A stretch of 63,966 bases of DNA from JAFARZ01 sp035651595 (GCA_035651595.1 DASRFJ010000153.1:1-63966), one strand, 5' to 3'. Positions 1 to 8,280 are shown, counted from the stretch's first letter. Notes: generated by a model not told the origin, from the letters alone. Numbers and translations are program-made.

Positions 1-73
1 CGTCACCCCGCCGCCCCCCGGTCACCCGCCGGCCCCCGTCACCTCTCCCCCCGTCACCCGCCGCCTCCCCCGC
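1..73. repeat. C-rich degenerate tandem repeat
   Basis: About four imperfect copies of a roughly 17-20 base unit built on CGTCACCC followed by a GCCGCC/CCCCC run. The window edge cuts it. No ORF with gene-like content covers it; function unknown. The remainder of the first 576 bases holds only two inverted repeats (listed separately) and no gene I can support. Confidence 0.5.
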
Positions 74-123
74 CGCAGACCGGGACATATTCCACATTTC
101 GGACGCGCTATCGGGGGCTCCAG

Positions 124-174
124 ATTATTGCGGACAGTTACCTACCCAGATTGGGGGTAACTGTCCGCAATCAT
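124..174. repeat. family A inverted repeat, copy 1
   Basis: Arms ATTGCGGACAGTTACC (127-142) and its exact complement (156-171) are 16 bp with a 13-base loop. Flanking bases extend the pairing with one mismatch. The same arms occur at 14542-14592 and 54067-54118. This copy lacks the conserved right-hand flank seen about 32 bases beyond the other two, so it looks partial. Possible hairpin, terminator or REP-like element. Confidence 0.8.
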
Positions 175-251
175 TCCAGGGCATGCCTGGCTCACTGGCT
201 GCACGGCGGGCCAGCGGCTGGCTCGATGGGCCTGGATAACGTGGCGGATCG

Positions 252-305
252 CCCCTTCGTGGTAACTGGACCCCCGTTGACGAGGGTCGGTCTTCCACGA
301 AGGGG
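252..305. repeat. family B inverted repeat, copy 1
   Basis: Outer arms CCCCTTCGTGG (252-262) and CCACGAAGGGG (295-305) are a perfect 11-bp pair. An inner GACCC/GGGTC stem surrounds a TTGA loop at 277-280. The core CTTCGTGGTA followed by GACCCCCG is shared with the element at 10221-10298. Lies in a geneless stretch. Confidence 0.7.
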
Positions 306-576
306 AAATCTTCCACGTTGATGACGGATTGCGGGTGTGCTCCTGTTCCCAGAAGTTGCACAATGCACTCCAGGCACAGGCCGCTCGCCGGCTAGGCCGC
401 GGCGGCCCGCCCCCTGGCCGACACGGCCGCGCATATGCAATAGCCAACGGTGTCCAGTTGGGGGGTAAGTAGTAATCTTTCTGCGGCCGACTTGCTAGAG
501 CCGGGGCGCGGCCGTTTTCTGGCGATTAGCCCGTATCGGTGGCAGCGGGCCACCGTGACCTTCCATCATGTCGTGA

Positions 577-1236
577 GTGGATACGGAGGCGGTCACGAGG
601 CTCAGCGCGGCGGTGAACGCCGCGCGGGGCGGCGACGCCGACGCGTTCCGGGCGCTGTTCCGGGACATGCAGCCACGGCTGCTGCGTTACCTGGGCACGC
701 TGGCCGGCGACGACGCGGAGGACGTGGCGTCGGAGACGTGGCTGCAGGTCGCCCGCGACATCGGCGGCTTCGAGGGAGACTATGCGGGGTTCCGCGGCTG
801 GGTCACGACCATCGCCAGGCACCGCGCCCTCGACGAGGCGCGCCGCCGCGTCCGGCGGCCGGCCGTAGCGGTGCCCGCCGACGACCTGACCGCCCTGCCC
901 GCGGCGAACGACACCGCCGCGGACGGCATCGAGGCCGTCTCCACCGCGGCCGCGCTTCGGCTGATCGCCACGTTGCCGCCCGATCAGGCGGAAGCGGTGC
1001 TGCTGCGCGCCGTGATCGGACTGGACGCCGAAGCGGCCGGCCGGGTGGTCGGCAAGCGCGCGGGAGCGGTGCGCACCGCCGCCCATCGCGGGCTGCGCAC
1101 GCTCGCGCGGCGGCTGGCACAGGACGGGCTCGCACAGGACGGGCTCGCACAGAACGTATCCGCACGAGACGGAGGAGTGACACAGAAGGACGGAGTGACA
1201 CAAGCGAGGAGCTTGGCGCTGAAGGACATGAGATGA
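577..1236 (+). CDS. ECF-family RNA polymerase sigma factor (first of two paralogs)
   Basis: 219 residues, the usual size for an ECF sigma factor. Region 2 spans about 12-80 (FRALFRDMQPRLLRYLGTL, then ETWLQVARDI and FRGWVTTIARHRALD). Region 4 spans about 125-180, with LPPDQAEAVLLRAVIGLD and the recognition helix around AGAVRTAAHRGLR. GTG 577 is the first possible start because an in-frame TGA lies immediately before it. No clear Shine-Dalgarno is seen, and a 7-bp hairpin (537-555) lies just upstream. The C-terminus is repetitive: a 15-bp unit (from 1114) gives LAQDG repeats and an 18-bp unit gives GVTQ repeats. It overlaps the next gene by ATGA, so the two are translationally coupled. About 60% similar by eye to the sigma factor at 2737. 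Confidence 0.93.
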   Translation: MDTEAVTRLSAAVNAARGGDADAFRALFRDMQPRLLRYLGTLAGDDAEDVASETWLQVARDIGGFEGDYAGFRGWVTTIARHRALDEARRRVRRPAVAVPADDLTALPAANDTAADGIEAVSTAAALRLIATLPPDQAEAVLLRAVIGLDAEAAGRVVGKRAGAVRTAAHRGLRTLARRLAQDGLAQDGLAQNVSARDGGVTQKDGVTQARSLALKDMR

Positions 1237-2279
1237 ACACACGCCATTCCCACGGGATCAGCCGCAACGCCGCTGAGCTGCTGCTCGACGGCCACGCTGA
1301 CCCGGATGCCGACCAGCTCACCCGCGTACTGGCCGCCGCGACGGCGCCGCCGCGGGACGGTGAGCTGGCCGGAGAGCAGATGGCGATGGCCGCGTTCGAA
1401 GCGAGTCGTCTCGTTCCTGTCGCCACTTCCGTCACTTCTAAGAAAGAGCACAAGTCCATGCTCGGGAAGCTCTTCACCGTCAAGGTGATCGCCTCGTCCG
1501 TTGCCGCCCTCGCCACCGGAGGCGCCGCGATCGCCGCGTCCACCTCCGCGTTCAGCGGCCCTGCCCACGTGACCGCCACCGTATCCGCCACGCCGTCGGC
1601 CGTGGCCAGCACGCCCAGTGCTCCCGTCAGCACGTTGCCCAGCACACCGCCGGCCAGCCACCCACGCGCCACCATCGCGCCCCAGTCCGCGGCGAGCACC
1701 GCGCCGGCGCAGCCGGCGTCCAGCAGCCCGACGGCCAGCACCCCGACGCTGCCGCAGACCGCGGCGGCATTGTGCACGACGCTGGCGGGCGACGTCGTCT
1801 CCGCCAGCGGCAGCTCGCTCAGCCCGTCCGGCCTGGTGCAGGCGCTGAGCAAGACTTCGGTGGCCCAGACGCTGAGCAACCACAGCAAGCACTTCGCCTC
1901 GCTGATCTCCACCGCGCAGTCGGTCGCGAACGTGCCGGACTACTGCGCGCTGCTGCTCGGCCTGCCTCAGCTCCCCGACCCGAGCCAGCTGGCGCAACTG
2001 CCCGGCGCGCTGCTCGGTCAGCTGCTGACCGCGCTCCCGACGTCGACGCTGGCCCAGATACTGACCGCGCTGCCGTCGGCCACGCTGTCCCAGGTACTGA
2101 GCGCGCTGCCGACCTCGGCGCTGTCCACGATCGTGACCACGCTGCCGGCGTCGGTCGTGGCGCAGCTGCTCCAGGAAGTACCCACGTCGACGCTCACCCA
2201 GCTGCCGCAGTCCGTGCTCTCCCAGCTGCCGCCGTCGGTGCTGTCGCTGCTGCCGAGCTCAATCCTCGGGATTATCTGA
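1233..2279 (+). CDS. putative ECF-associated membrane (anti-sigma-like) protein with LP-rich repeats
   Basis: 348 residues. The start ATG 1233 overlaps the sigma stop (ATGA), which makes it the natural partner of the sigma factor. The N-terminus (LLDGHADPDADQLTRVLAAA, then GELAGEQMAMAAF) resembles the cytosolic part of small actinobacterial proteins encoded beside ECF sigma factors. One membrane segment lies near residues 82-104. A Ser/Thr/Pro/Ala-rich linker follows to about 175, then a region with two Cys. The last about 90 residues are tandem degenerate 12-13-residue units of the form ALPTSTLAQILT. The repeats are probably extracytoplasmic. An anti-sigma role is inference: no zinc-binding HxxxCxxC motif is visible. 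Confidence 0.8.
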   Translation: MNTRHSHGISRNAAELLLDGHADPDADQLTRVLAAATAPPRDGELAGEQMAMAAFEASRLVPVATSVTSKKEHKSMLGKLFTVKVIASSVAALATGGAAIAASTSAFSGPAHVTATVSATPSAVASTPSAPVSTLPSTPPASHPRATIAPQSAASTAPAQPASSSPTASTPTLPQTAAALCTTLAGDVVSASGSSLSPSGLVQALSKTSVAQTLSNHSKHFASLISTAQSVANVPDYCALLLGLPQLPDPSQLAQLPGALLGQLLTALPTSTLAQILTALPSATLSQVLSALPTSALSTIVTTLPASVVAQLLQEVPTSTLTQLPQSVLSQLPPSVLSLLPSSILGII

Positions 2280-2326
2280 CCCGGATCTCCGCCAACACAG
2301 CGCTGTAGGGTGTGCGGCGCTTTCCA

Positions 2327-2364
2327 CGGGCGGGACGGTGGCTGCGGGGCCACCGTCCCGCCCG
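2327..2364 (+). terminator. strong intrinsic terminator hairpin
   Basis: A perfect 15-bp GC-rich stem (CGGGCGGGACGGTGG and complement) with an 8-base loop, followed by GATCTTTTCC. It sits 48 bases after the stop of the anti-sigma-like gene. The rest of the space to 2736 shows no further feature except the start of the next gene. Confidence 0.85.
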
Positions 2365-2736
2365 GATCTTTTCCGCACTTTTTCAGGTACCAGAGCGACA
2401 AAAATCGCCTCGATGGCGCTGAGCTAAATATGACGACATGCCGGACATCTGACTCTGGCGGTTACCCCGGCTGGCCACGGCGATCCGTGGCCATGTCCCC
2501 GGTCCCGCCATCGCATCCGCGCACTACGTCTGCGGCAAGGCCGCTCCAGCAAGTACCGGTGACCCGTGGCTGGCCGACCGCCGCGCCGCGCGCGTTCGGT
2601 GCCGGGTCGGACAGCCCGGTGCGGCGCCCTCAGCGCACGCCCAGCGGGGCGCTTCGTGCGGTCAGGCCGAACCTGTCTCCTCCCCCAGTCGACATCCTGC
2701 GACGTGTACGCGACGGCTTGAAAAGGCTGTTAGCGG

Positions 2737-3381
2737 ATGAGCCGGTCGGCCGACGCGCCAGCTGGTTCCGAAGTCCGGCCGGGGGTCACGGATCTTTCCG
2801 GTGCGGTCCACGACGCGCAGCAAGGGGACGCCGCGGCGTTCCGCGCGCTCTACCGCGACACCCAGCCGAGGCTGCTCAGGTACCTGTATTCGCTGGTAGG
2901 CGACGACGCGGAAGACGTGGCTTCGGAAACCTGGCTCCAGGTCGCCAGGGACCTGGCCAGCTTCACCGGGGACCACGACGGCTTCCGGGGGTGGGTAACC
3001 ACGATCGGGCGTCATCGTGCCTTGGACCACCTGCGGCGGAACAGCCGCCGGGCGGCAGCCGTCCTGGTACCGATCGAGGATCTGGCGGGGCTGGCCGCCG
3101 GCGATGACACCGCCGCGGGTGCGCTCGAAGCGATATCCACCGACGCGGCCATCCGGCTGATCACCACGCTGCCCCGCGATCAGGCCGAGGCTGTGCTGTT
3201 GCGTGCCGTGGTCGGGCTGGACGCGGACCGCGCCGGGCAGGTGCTGGGCAAGCGAGCCGGCGCGGTGCGGACCGCGGCCCACCGCGGGCTGCGCTCACTC
3301 GCCAAGCGCCTCGACGCACACGAGTTATCCTGGCGGGCGCAGCTTATCCGGGAGGGCGCAGTGCCGCGCGGCCGGCGATGA
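2737..3381 (+). CDS. ECF-family sigma factor (second paralog)
   Basis: 214 residues, ATG start. It has the same architecture and many identical blocks as the sigma factor at 577: FRALYRDTQPRLLRYL, DDAEDVASETWLQVARDL, FRGWVTTIGRHRALD, LPRDQAEAVLLRAVVGLD and KRAGAVRTAAHRGLRSL. Unlike the first copy it has no coupled anti-sigma-like partner. Its 3' end overlaps the convergent TetR gene by 38 bases. The pair looks like a tandem duplication in which the second copy lost, or never had, its regulator. Target promoters cannot be inferred. Confidence 0.92.
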   Translation: MSRSADAPAGSEVRPGVTDLSGAVHDAQQGDAAAFRALYRDTQPRLLRYLYSLVGDDAEDVASETWLQVARDLASFTGDHDGFRGWVTTIGRHRALDHLRRNSRRAAAVLVPIEDLAGLAAGDDTAAGALEAISTDAAIRLITTLPRDQAEAVLLRAVVGLDADRAGQVLGKRAGAVRTAAHRGLRSLAKRLDAHELSWRAQLIREGAVPRGRR

Positions 3382-3955
3382 GGGCCTGCGCGGCGGCGAC
3401 CGCCTTGGCGGCCGCGCTCTCGACGGCTTCTGGGCCTTGGCCGTAATCGCCGTCGATGAACAGCATGGCGTGGCCGTGCGCGCACGCCTCGACGGCGTCG
3501 GACAGCGCGCCGGCCGTCACCGCGTCACCGTCGCACACCTCGAGGACGACGGTGAGCAGGGCATCCACCGGTTCCCAGGCACGTTGCAGCTCCGGATAGC
3601 GGCTCTTGTCCAGGCCCGAGCTGAAGATCGTGTCGAACAGCGGGCGCTGCTGCGCGGCGAACCTGACGTACGCTCCGGCCATCGCGGCCAGCCGCCGCGC
3701 CGGGGTGTCGGCGGCGTCCGCGGCGCTGGCCAGCATGGTCGCGAACACGCGCAGGGCCCGCGCCGTCACCGCGGCGAGCAGTTCGTCACGGTCGGCGAAG
3801 TGCCGGTACGGGGCCGCCGTGGTCACCCCGAGGCGGCGGCTCGCCTCGGCAAGCGAGAAGCCGCGGACGCCTCGTTCGCCGATGACGTCGACCGCCGCGT
3901 CGACCAGCGCGGACCGCAGGTCGCCGTGATGGTAGCGTCCCCCCTTGGCTGGCAT
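3344..3955 (-). CDS. TetR/AcrR-family transcriptional regulator (WHG-type C-terminus)
   Basis: 203 residues. The N-terminal HTH lies at about 10-55 (LVDAAVDVIGERGVRGFSLAEASRRLGVTTAAPYRHF). The C-terminal half, with YVRFAAQQRPLFDTIF and an AHGHA segment, matches the ligand-binding fold of the TetR_C WHG subgroup. It starts 4 bases after the stop of the upstream SDR gene (TGA GGGA ATG), so the two form an operon. The likely operator is the dyad at 4958-4976 ahead of the SDR gene, implying autoregulation of the pair. The ligand is unknown, probably related to the SDR substrate. Confidence 0.9.
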   Translation of the reverse strand: MPAKGGRYHHGDLRSALVDAAVDVIGERGVRGFSLAEASRRLGVTTAAPYRHFADRDELLAAVTARALRVFATMLASAADAADTPARRLAAMAGAYVRFAAQQRPLFDTIFSSGLDKSRYPELQRAWEPVDALLTVVLEVCDGDAVTAGALSDAVEACAHGHAMLFIDGDYGQGPEAVESAAAKAVAAAQALIAGRAALRPPG

Positions 3956-3959
3956 TCCC

Positions 3960-4919
3960 TCAGCTTAGGGCGGCGTACGCGACCCCGGTCAGCTGCTCGG
4001 ACACCTGCCAGAGCCTGGCCTGGTCAGCCTCGTCGCGGGATCGGGCGCTCGACTCCACCACCGCCGGATAACCGGTGTAGAACCGGCGGCGCAGGCCGTA
4101 CCGGCGCGGCCCGTAGTACGCACCGCCACTGGCGGCGGGGTCGGTGGCCGCGCGCAGGGCAGGGAGGGCGCCCATCCGGACGTTCTGCACCGCCCAGAAG
4201 TTGATGGGCCGCATGGCCGGGCTGAGCAGGAACCGCTGCGGTCTGGATCGATTCACGAACAGGTCCGTGAGCACGACACCGGGATGGCAGGCAAGCGCGA
4301 TCACCCCGGAGCCCGCGGCCCGGAGTCGCCGGTCCAGTTCGTAGGTGAAGAGCAGGTTCGCCAGCTTCGACTGCGCATACGCCCGATCCGGGTGATAAAC
4401 CCGCTCGGATTGCAGGTCGTCGAAGTTCACGACGCCGTCCAGGTGGCCGATGCTGCTCACGGTCACGATCCGCGCGCCCTCGGGTAGCCGGTCCAGCAGC
4501 AGCCCAGTCAGGGCGAACGGTCCGAGGTGGTTGGTGGCCAAGGTCAGCTCGAAACCGTCCTCGGTCCGCCGGTAGGGCACCTCCATCACCCCGGCGTTGT
4601 TGATCAGCAGGTCCACGCGGGGGAACCCGGCGCGGATCTGTTCGGCGGCGCTGCGCACGCTGGCCTGCGACGCCAGGTCCAGGCGGACGACCGACGTGCG
4701 GCCTGCCCCGTGCATGGCGGCGAGCCGGCCGGCCGCGTGCCTGGCCTTGTCCAGGTTCCGGCAGGCGAGCACCACATGGGCGCCACGCGCCACCAAGATT
4801 TGCGTCACTCGCCAGCCGAGCCCGGCGTTCGCGCCGGTGACCACCGCCGTGCGTCCGGACAGATCTGGGATATCGGCCTCGGTCCACTGCCGGCGATCGG
4901 CAGCCTGCTGCTTCGTCAT
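3960..4919 (-). CDS. short-chain dehydrogenase/reductase
   Basis: About 319 residues from ATG 4919 (preceded by GGACGGG); a GTG at 4937 would add six residues. Classical SDR features are a TGANAGLG cofactor loop near the N-terminus, NNAG, and a catalytic S...YAQSK. Overall layout resembles retinol-dehydrogenase/WW-domain-oxidoreductase-like SDRs (SKLANLLFTYEL, HPGVVLTDL). It probably reduces or oxidises a hydrophobic carbonyl/alcohol with NADP(H). It is first gene of an operon with the TetR regulator downstream. The substrate is not deducible. Confidence 0.9.
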   Translation of the reverse strand: MTKQQAADRRQWTEADIPDLSGRTAVVTGANAGLGWRVTQILVARGAHVVLACRNLDKARHAAGRLAAMHGAGRTSVVRLDLASQASVRSAAEQIRAGFPRVDLLINNAGVMEVPYRRTEDGFELTLATNHLGPFALTGLLLDRLPEGARIVTVSSIGHLDGVVNFDDLQSERVYHPDRAYAQSKLANLLFTYELDRRLRAAGSGVIALACHPGVVLTDLFVNRSRPQRFLLSPAMRPINFWAVQNVRMGALPALRAATDPAASGGAYYGPRRYGLRRRFYTGYPAVVESSARSRDEADQARLWQVSEQLTGVAYAALS

Positions 4920-4957
4920 CGCGATCGACCCGTCCACTCATGTAAGAGTCACTAACA

Positions 4958-4976
4958 ATGTTATTGACAGTAACAT
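4958..4976. promoter_or_regulatory. probable TetR operator
   Basis: A perfect 6-bp dyad, ATGTTA-TTGACAG-TAACAT, lies 21-57 bases upstream of the SDR start. Size and symmetry fit a TetR-type operator. The assignment to the TetR gene at 3344-3955 is inferred from position. Confidence 0.6.
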
Positions 4977-5070
4977 CGTGACGCGCGGCTGTCGAGAGGC
5001 GACGTCCGCGTGACGGACGGGGGATGGGCCCAGGGCAGGCGCCCGGATTTGCGTGGAAGTTTTGGGCATG

Positions 5071-5127
5071 GCGGAATTCTGGGCGCCGGATTCGTACCTC
5101 GAACGTCCGTAAAGCCCAGAATTCCGC
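5071..5127. repeat. perfect 14-bp inverted repeat downstream of lsr2
   Basis: Arms GCGGAATTCTGGGC (5071-5084) and complement (5114-5127) enclose a 29-base loop that itself contains a TTCG/CGAA stem. It lies between the 3' end of lsr2 and the SDR promoter. It could terminate lsr2 or be another member of the dispersed hairpin class; the long loop is atypical for an intrinsic terminator. Confidence 0.7.
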
Positions 5128-5169
5128 GCTGTCGCCACGGCCGGTTTAACATCGGCGGCCGGTGCCGGG

Positions 5170-5505
5170 CTATTTCCCGGTGGCCGCCTTGAACTTGACG
5201 ACAAGCTCCGCGGGTATGCGACCGCGGTCCTTGACTTCGATGCCTTGCGACTTGGCCCAGTCACGCACCTCGGTGGTGTTCACCCCGCTGGAGCCTCCCC
5301 GGCTGCCGCGCGCCGGCCGGCGGCTGCTGCCCGGGCTGCGCCTGGCCGCCTCGACGTACCGGGCGAGCGAGGCGCGCAGCGCCTGTGCGTGCTTGGCGTT
5401 CAGGTCAATCTCGTAATCGGCGCCGTCGAGGCCGAAGCGGACGGTGCCCTCAGCCTCGCTGCCATCAAGGTCATCGACAAACAGGGTCTGGATCTTCTGG
5501 GCCAC
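5170..5505 (-). CDS. lsr2: Lsr2 nucleoid-associated protein
   Basis: 111 residues, matching the about 112 of mycobacterial Lsr2. The N-terminal dimerisation domain is MAQKIQTLFVDDLDGSEAEG. A basic Ser/Gly linker is followed by a C-terminal DNA-binding domain, VRDWAKSQGIEVKDRGRIP, with the RGR minor-groove hook. It is an H-NS-like silencer of AT-rich DNA. GTG start with a good GGAG Shine-Dalgarno. A 15-bp palindrome lies 39-53 bases upstream and may be autoregulatory. Confidence 0.97.
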   Translation of the reverse strand: MAQKIQTLFVDDLDGSEAEGTVRFGLDGADYEIDLNAKHAQALRASLARYVEAARRSPGSSRRPARGSRGGSSGVNTTEVRDWAKSQGIEVKDRGRIPAELVVKFKAATGK

Positions 5506-5543
5506 CGGCCTACTCCATTCTCAACACTGGTCTGGCGCACCAG

Positions 5544-5558
5544 CGTAGATCATCTACG
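5544..5558. promoter_or_regulatory. palindrome upstream of lsr2
   Basis: CGTAGATCATCTACG is a perfect 7-bp dyad with a single central base, 39 bases upstream of the lsr2 start. Candidate operator; the bound protein is unknown. The rest of the 5506-5754 gap shows only a weak CGGAATG/CATTCCG dyad. Confidence 0.4.
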
Positions 5559-5754
5559 GCACCAATGTGTGCAGCGACAGCGGCGGGTCGAACGAAATTG
5601 AACCGTTTCTCGGAAACCGGAGTCAGGACGGCGGGGCGGCGCTTTCATTGGGTGCTTTGGCGGTTGCGGAATGGAGTGATGCCGTGCGCATTCCGGGTCG
5701 GGACGCGGGGGCTGTCAGACTTGTATGTGGCGGGGGCATCCACGGGGAGGCCGG

Positions 5755-6936
5755 ATGGCGCGCAGGGGTCTGCTCACCCAGCTACGCAACCCGCCCGGCG
5801 GCCGCGACGCGCGGACCATGCTGACCGCCCAGTTCCTCGACCGCACCGGCACCGGGGTGTGGAACGCCACCGCCGTGCTGTACTTCACCGTCGAGGCCGG
5901 GTTCGACGCCCGCCGCATCGGGCTGATGATCGGCGCGGGGGGTGTGGCCGGCGTGCTCGGCTCCCCGGTCGCCGGGCGGCTGGCCGCGCGCTATCCGGTG
6001 CGCTGGCTGCTTACCTGGTGTCATCTGCTGCGCATGGTGACGCTGTGCGTGATCGTGTCGTCGACCGCGTTCGGCGTGCTGCAGGCCGCGGTCGCGCTGA
6101 CCGTCTTCGGGGACCGCGCCGCGAAGACGCTGGAGATGCTGTTCGCCGCCGAGGTCGCGGGACCGGAGCGGGACGCCTACCGGGTGCTGATCCTGGTCGA
6201 CGCCCTGTCGTTCGCGGTGATCTCGCTGCTGCTGCGCCGGATCCGCGGCGCCGCACCCGCCCGCCCCGTCAAACCGGATCCGGCGGGAGGCCCGGCGACG
6301 AACGCGAGCCCGTGGCGGGACGCCGGGTACCTCGGCTTCGTGCTGCTCGACATCGTCATGACCACCGACGACCCGGTGCTCAACGTGGGCCTGCCGCTAT
6401 GGCTGCTCACCCGCACCAAGGCTCCGCACACGCTCGTGCCGGCGTTCCTGATCGTCAACACGGTGCTCGTCGTCGCGCTGCAGCTGCGCGTCTCCGCCGC
6501 GACCAACGGCCCGCGCGATGCCGCGAAGGCGGTCGGCCGCTACGGGCTGATCATGCTCGCGTGCTGCGCCTGCCTGGCCGCCGCGGCCGAGTGCGACGCA
6601 CTGCTCGCCTCGGTCGTGCTGCTCACGGCCGCCGCGTTGCAGACGCTCGCGGAGCTGATGCGCTCGGTCAGCTCCTGGGAGCTGGCCGTTTCGCTGGCGC
6701 CCGTGTCCGCGCGCCCGGCCTACCTGGGGGTGGCCGGGATGTCCCAATCGGTGCAGAAGTCCGTCGGGCCGCTGGTGCTGACCGGTGTCGTGATGGCCGC
6801 TGGGCCGCTGGGCTGGCTCGGCCTCGGCGGCGCGGTGGCCGGACTGTCCGTCCGTCAGCGGCGCGGCTGCCTGCGCAAGCTGGACCGCCCGGCCGCCGCC
6901 GGTGTGGCAAGCTCAGTGCCATGCAGCGGCTCATAA
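5755..6936 (+). CDS. MFS transporter
   Basis: 393 residues from ATG 5755, chosen for the GGGGAGGCC Shine-Dalgarno; the frame opens ten codons earlier. About 10-12 hydrophobic segments are present. A typical N-half loop motif follows TM2 (GSPVAGRLAARYPVRW), and a central cytoplasmic loop lies near 170-195 (RRIRGAAPARPVKPDP). It is probably a drug or metabolite exporter of the MFS_1 type. The frame ends just before a DUF3052 gene on the same strand. No specific substrate is visible. Confidence 0.88.
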   Translation: MARRGLLTQLRNPPGGRDARTMLTAQFLDRTGTGVWNATAVLYFTVEAGFDARRIGLMIGAGGVAGVLGSPVAGRLAARYPVRWLLTWCHLLRMVTLCVIVSSTAFGVLQAAVALTVFGDRAAKTLEMLFAAEVAGPERDAYRVLILVDALSFAVISLLLRRIRGAAPARPVKPDPAGGPATNASPWRDAGYLGFVLLDIVMTTDDPVLNVGLPLWLLTRTKAPHTLVPAFLIVNTVLVVALQLRVSAATNGPRDAAKAVGRYGLIMLACCACLAAAAECDALLASVVLLTAAALQTLAELMRSVSSWELAVSLAPVSARPAYLGVAGMSQSVQKSVGPLVLTGVVMAAGPLGWLGLGGAVAGLSVRQRRGCLRKLDRPAAAGVASSVPCSGS

Positions 6937-6955
6937 CGACGGCGGTGACACGTTA

Positions 6956-7375
6956 GTGGCCGGGTATTCGGGCCGGCCGCAGGCGGCCAAGCTCGGTCTC
7001 AAGCCGGGGATGCGGCTGGCCCTGACCGGCCGGCCAGACGGCTGGCAGCTCACCGATCCGCCGGAGGACCTGGTTTCGGCGGGAGGCGCGGACGCGCCCG
7101 CTGACGTGATCATCGCGTTCTGCCGCGCGGCGGCCGAACTGGACGCGGAGCTGCCCGGCCTGGCGAAGCGGATCTTCCCGGCCGGGGCGATCTGGGTGGC
7201 CTGGCCGCGCCGCGCCGCGGGGCACCGCAGCGACATCACCGACAACGTGATCCGCGCGATAGCGCTCCCGCTCGGCCTCGTCGACGTCAAGGTCGCCGCG
7301 ATCGACGACGACTGGTCCGGCCTGCGTTTGGTCTGGCGAGTGGTGAACCGCGGCGGGAGCGCCCCCGTTCCATAA
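6956..7375 (+). CDS. DUF3052-family protein
   Basis: 139 residues from GTG 6956 (MAGYSGRPQAAKLGLKPGMRLAL). The opening YSGxPxxxKLGxKPGxR signature and a later IWVAWPRRAAG, then LVDVKVAAIDDDWSGLRLVWR, match the DUF3052 family of small cytosolic actinobacterial proteins of unknown function. It lies 19 bases after the MFS stop on the same strand, so co-transcription is likely. The alternative upstream start (6902) would overlap the MFS gene and adds unrelated sequence. Confidence 0.85.
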   Translation: MAGYSGRPQAAKLGLKPGMRLALTGRPDGWQLTDPPEDLVSAGGADAPADVIIAFCRAAAELDAELPGLAKRIFPAGAIWVAWPRRAAGHRSDITDNVIRAIALPLGLVDVKVAAIDDDWSGLRLVWRVVNRGGSAPVP

Positions 7376-7453
7376 GGTAAGCATCGCGACGATCTGGTGC
7401 CAGGACCGGGTGTCACGCGACGCGATCCACGCTTCATATCCCGAGGATTCGCG

Positions 7454-7849
7454 ATGGCACACCTGCTCGACCGGCGCCGGGCCGTTGCCCGGACCACACT
7501 GCTCGTCCACGTCACCGCGGTGGTCGTGCTGCTGATGCTCACGGCAGGCACCGAAGGGCCGGCCGCGCACGGCACCGGGACCAGCCTCACGCTCGCGAGG
7601 TTCCAGCTGTTCTTGCTGGCCGTGGCCGGGCTGACGCAGGTGTTCATGGCCGGCCGGTGGACCCAGTACGCGGTCCTGGTGCGTCAGGCCACCATGGGCG
7701 ACCCGCCGCCCGCCGACCGAGGCGGGGTCCGGGCGCTGATGGCGATGACGCTCGCCGCCGCCTGGCTGGCCGAGATCAGCCTCGTGCCGGTGGCTGTCTA
7801 CCAGGTCGAGCACGGCGGCCGGCTCAGCCCGCGGGCACGGGCCAGATGA
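7454..7849 (+). CDS. small integral membrane protein of unknown function
   Basis: 131 residues from ATG 7454 with CGAGGA upstream. Three hydrophobic segments: about 15-35 (LLVHVTAVVVLLMLTAG), 50-70 (FQLFLLAVAGLTQVFMAG) and 95-115 (LMAMTLAAAWLAEISLVPVAVY). I do not recognise the family. Its 3' end overlaps the convergent universal-stress gene by 26 bases. Confidence 0.7.
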   Translation: MAHLLDRRRAVARTTLLVHVTAVVVLLMLTAGTEGPAAHGTGTSLTLARFQLFLLAVAGLTQVFMAGRWTQYAVLVRQATMGDPPPADRGGVRALMAMTLAAAWLAEISLVPVAVYQVEHGGRLSPRARAR

Positions 7850-8276
7850 GCAGCACGGGGCACGGCGCGTGGTCGACGACGAAGCGGGTCGCCTTGCCCA
7901 GGCTCTTCGGGCCCGGGCGGGTCTGGTCGCCGTCCCTGGCCACGATCAGCAGGTCCGCGCCGGCCGCCGCGGCCACCACCTCCCGCTCGGCGGGCCCGCG
8001 GCGCTGAACGCGCGAGCACGGCCGCGCCAGCCGCCGGGCGGCGGCCTCGAGCAGTTCGCCGGCGCGGGTCGCGGCGAGATCCGCGACGTGCGGCCCAGGA
8101 TCGCGGCCGTGCTGATGACGGCCGAGCAGGCCGACATACGCGCCGTGCGCGGCATCCGCCACGTCGGGCGGGGCGACATAGAGCAGCGTGATGGCCGCGT
8201 CGCCGGGCGCGATCGACCGCGCGGCGTCGACGCTGGCGTGCCAGGTGCCTTCGGCCACCCAGACGAGCACGGTCAT
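7824..8276 (-). CDS. universal stress protein family (UspA-like)
   Basis: 150 residues, a single Usp domain. The C-terminal nucleotide-binding signature is visible as GPKSLGKATRFVVDHAPCPVLLI, where the usual G-S-x-S is G-P-K-S. The N-terminus (MTVLVWVAEGTWHASVDAA) fits the first strand and helix. It starts 4 bases after the stop of the upstream ArsB/NhaD-type transporter gene, so the two are co-transcribed. Possible stress or energy sensing linked to the transporter is inference. Confidence 0.85.
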   Translation of the reverse strand: MTVLVWVAEGTWHASVDAARSIAPGDAAITLLYVAPPDVADAAHGAYVGLLGRHQHGRDPGPHVADLAATRAGELLEAAARRLARPCSRVQRRGPAEREVVAAAAGADLLIVARDGDQTRPGPKSLGKATRFVVDHAPCPVLLIWPVPAG

Positions 8277-8280
8277 GTGC

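Noticed and set aside
1..73. CRISPR-like repeats
   Set aside because: Units are degenerate, C-rich and contiguous without spacers; no cas genes in the window.
450..1232. N-terminal 261 codons of a 609-codon frame continuous with the anti-sigma-like gene
   Set aside because: This part runs through the sigma factor in another frame and is Arg/Gly-rich. The real start is the ATGA overlap at 1233.
2310..2736. Upstream part of a 265-codon frame before the second sigma factor
   Set aside because: Starts before the terminator hairpin and then runs through the sigma factor in a wrong frame; no motifs.
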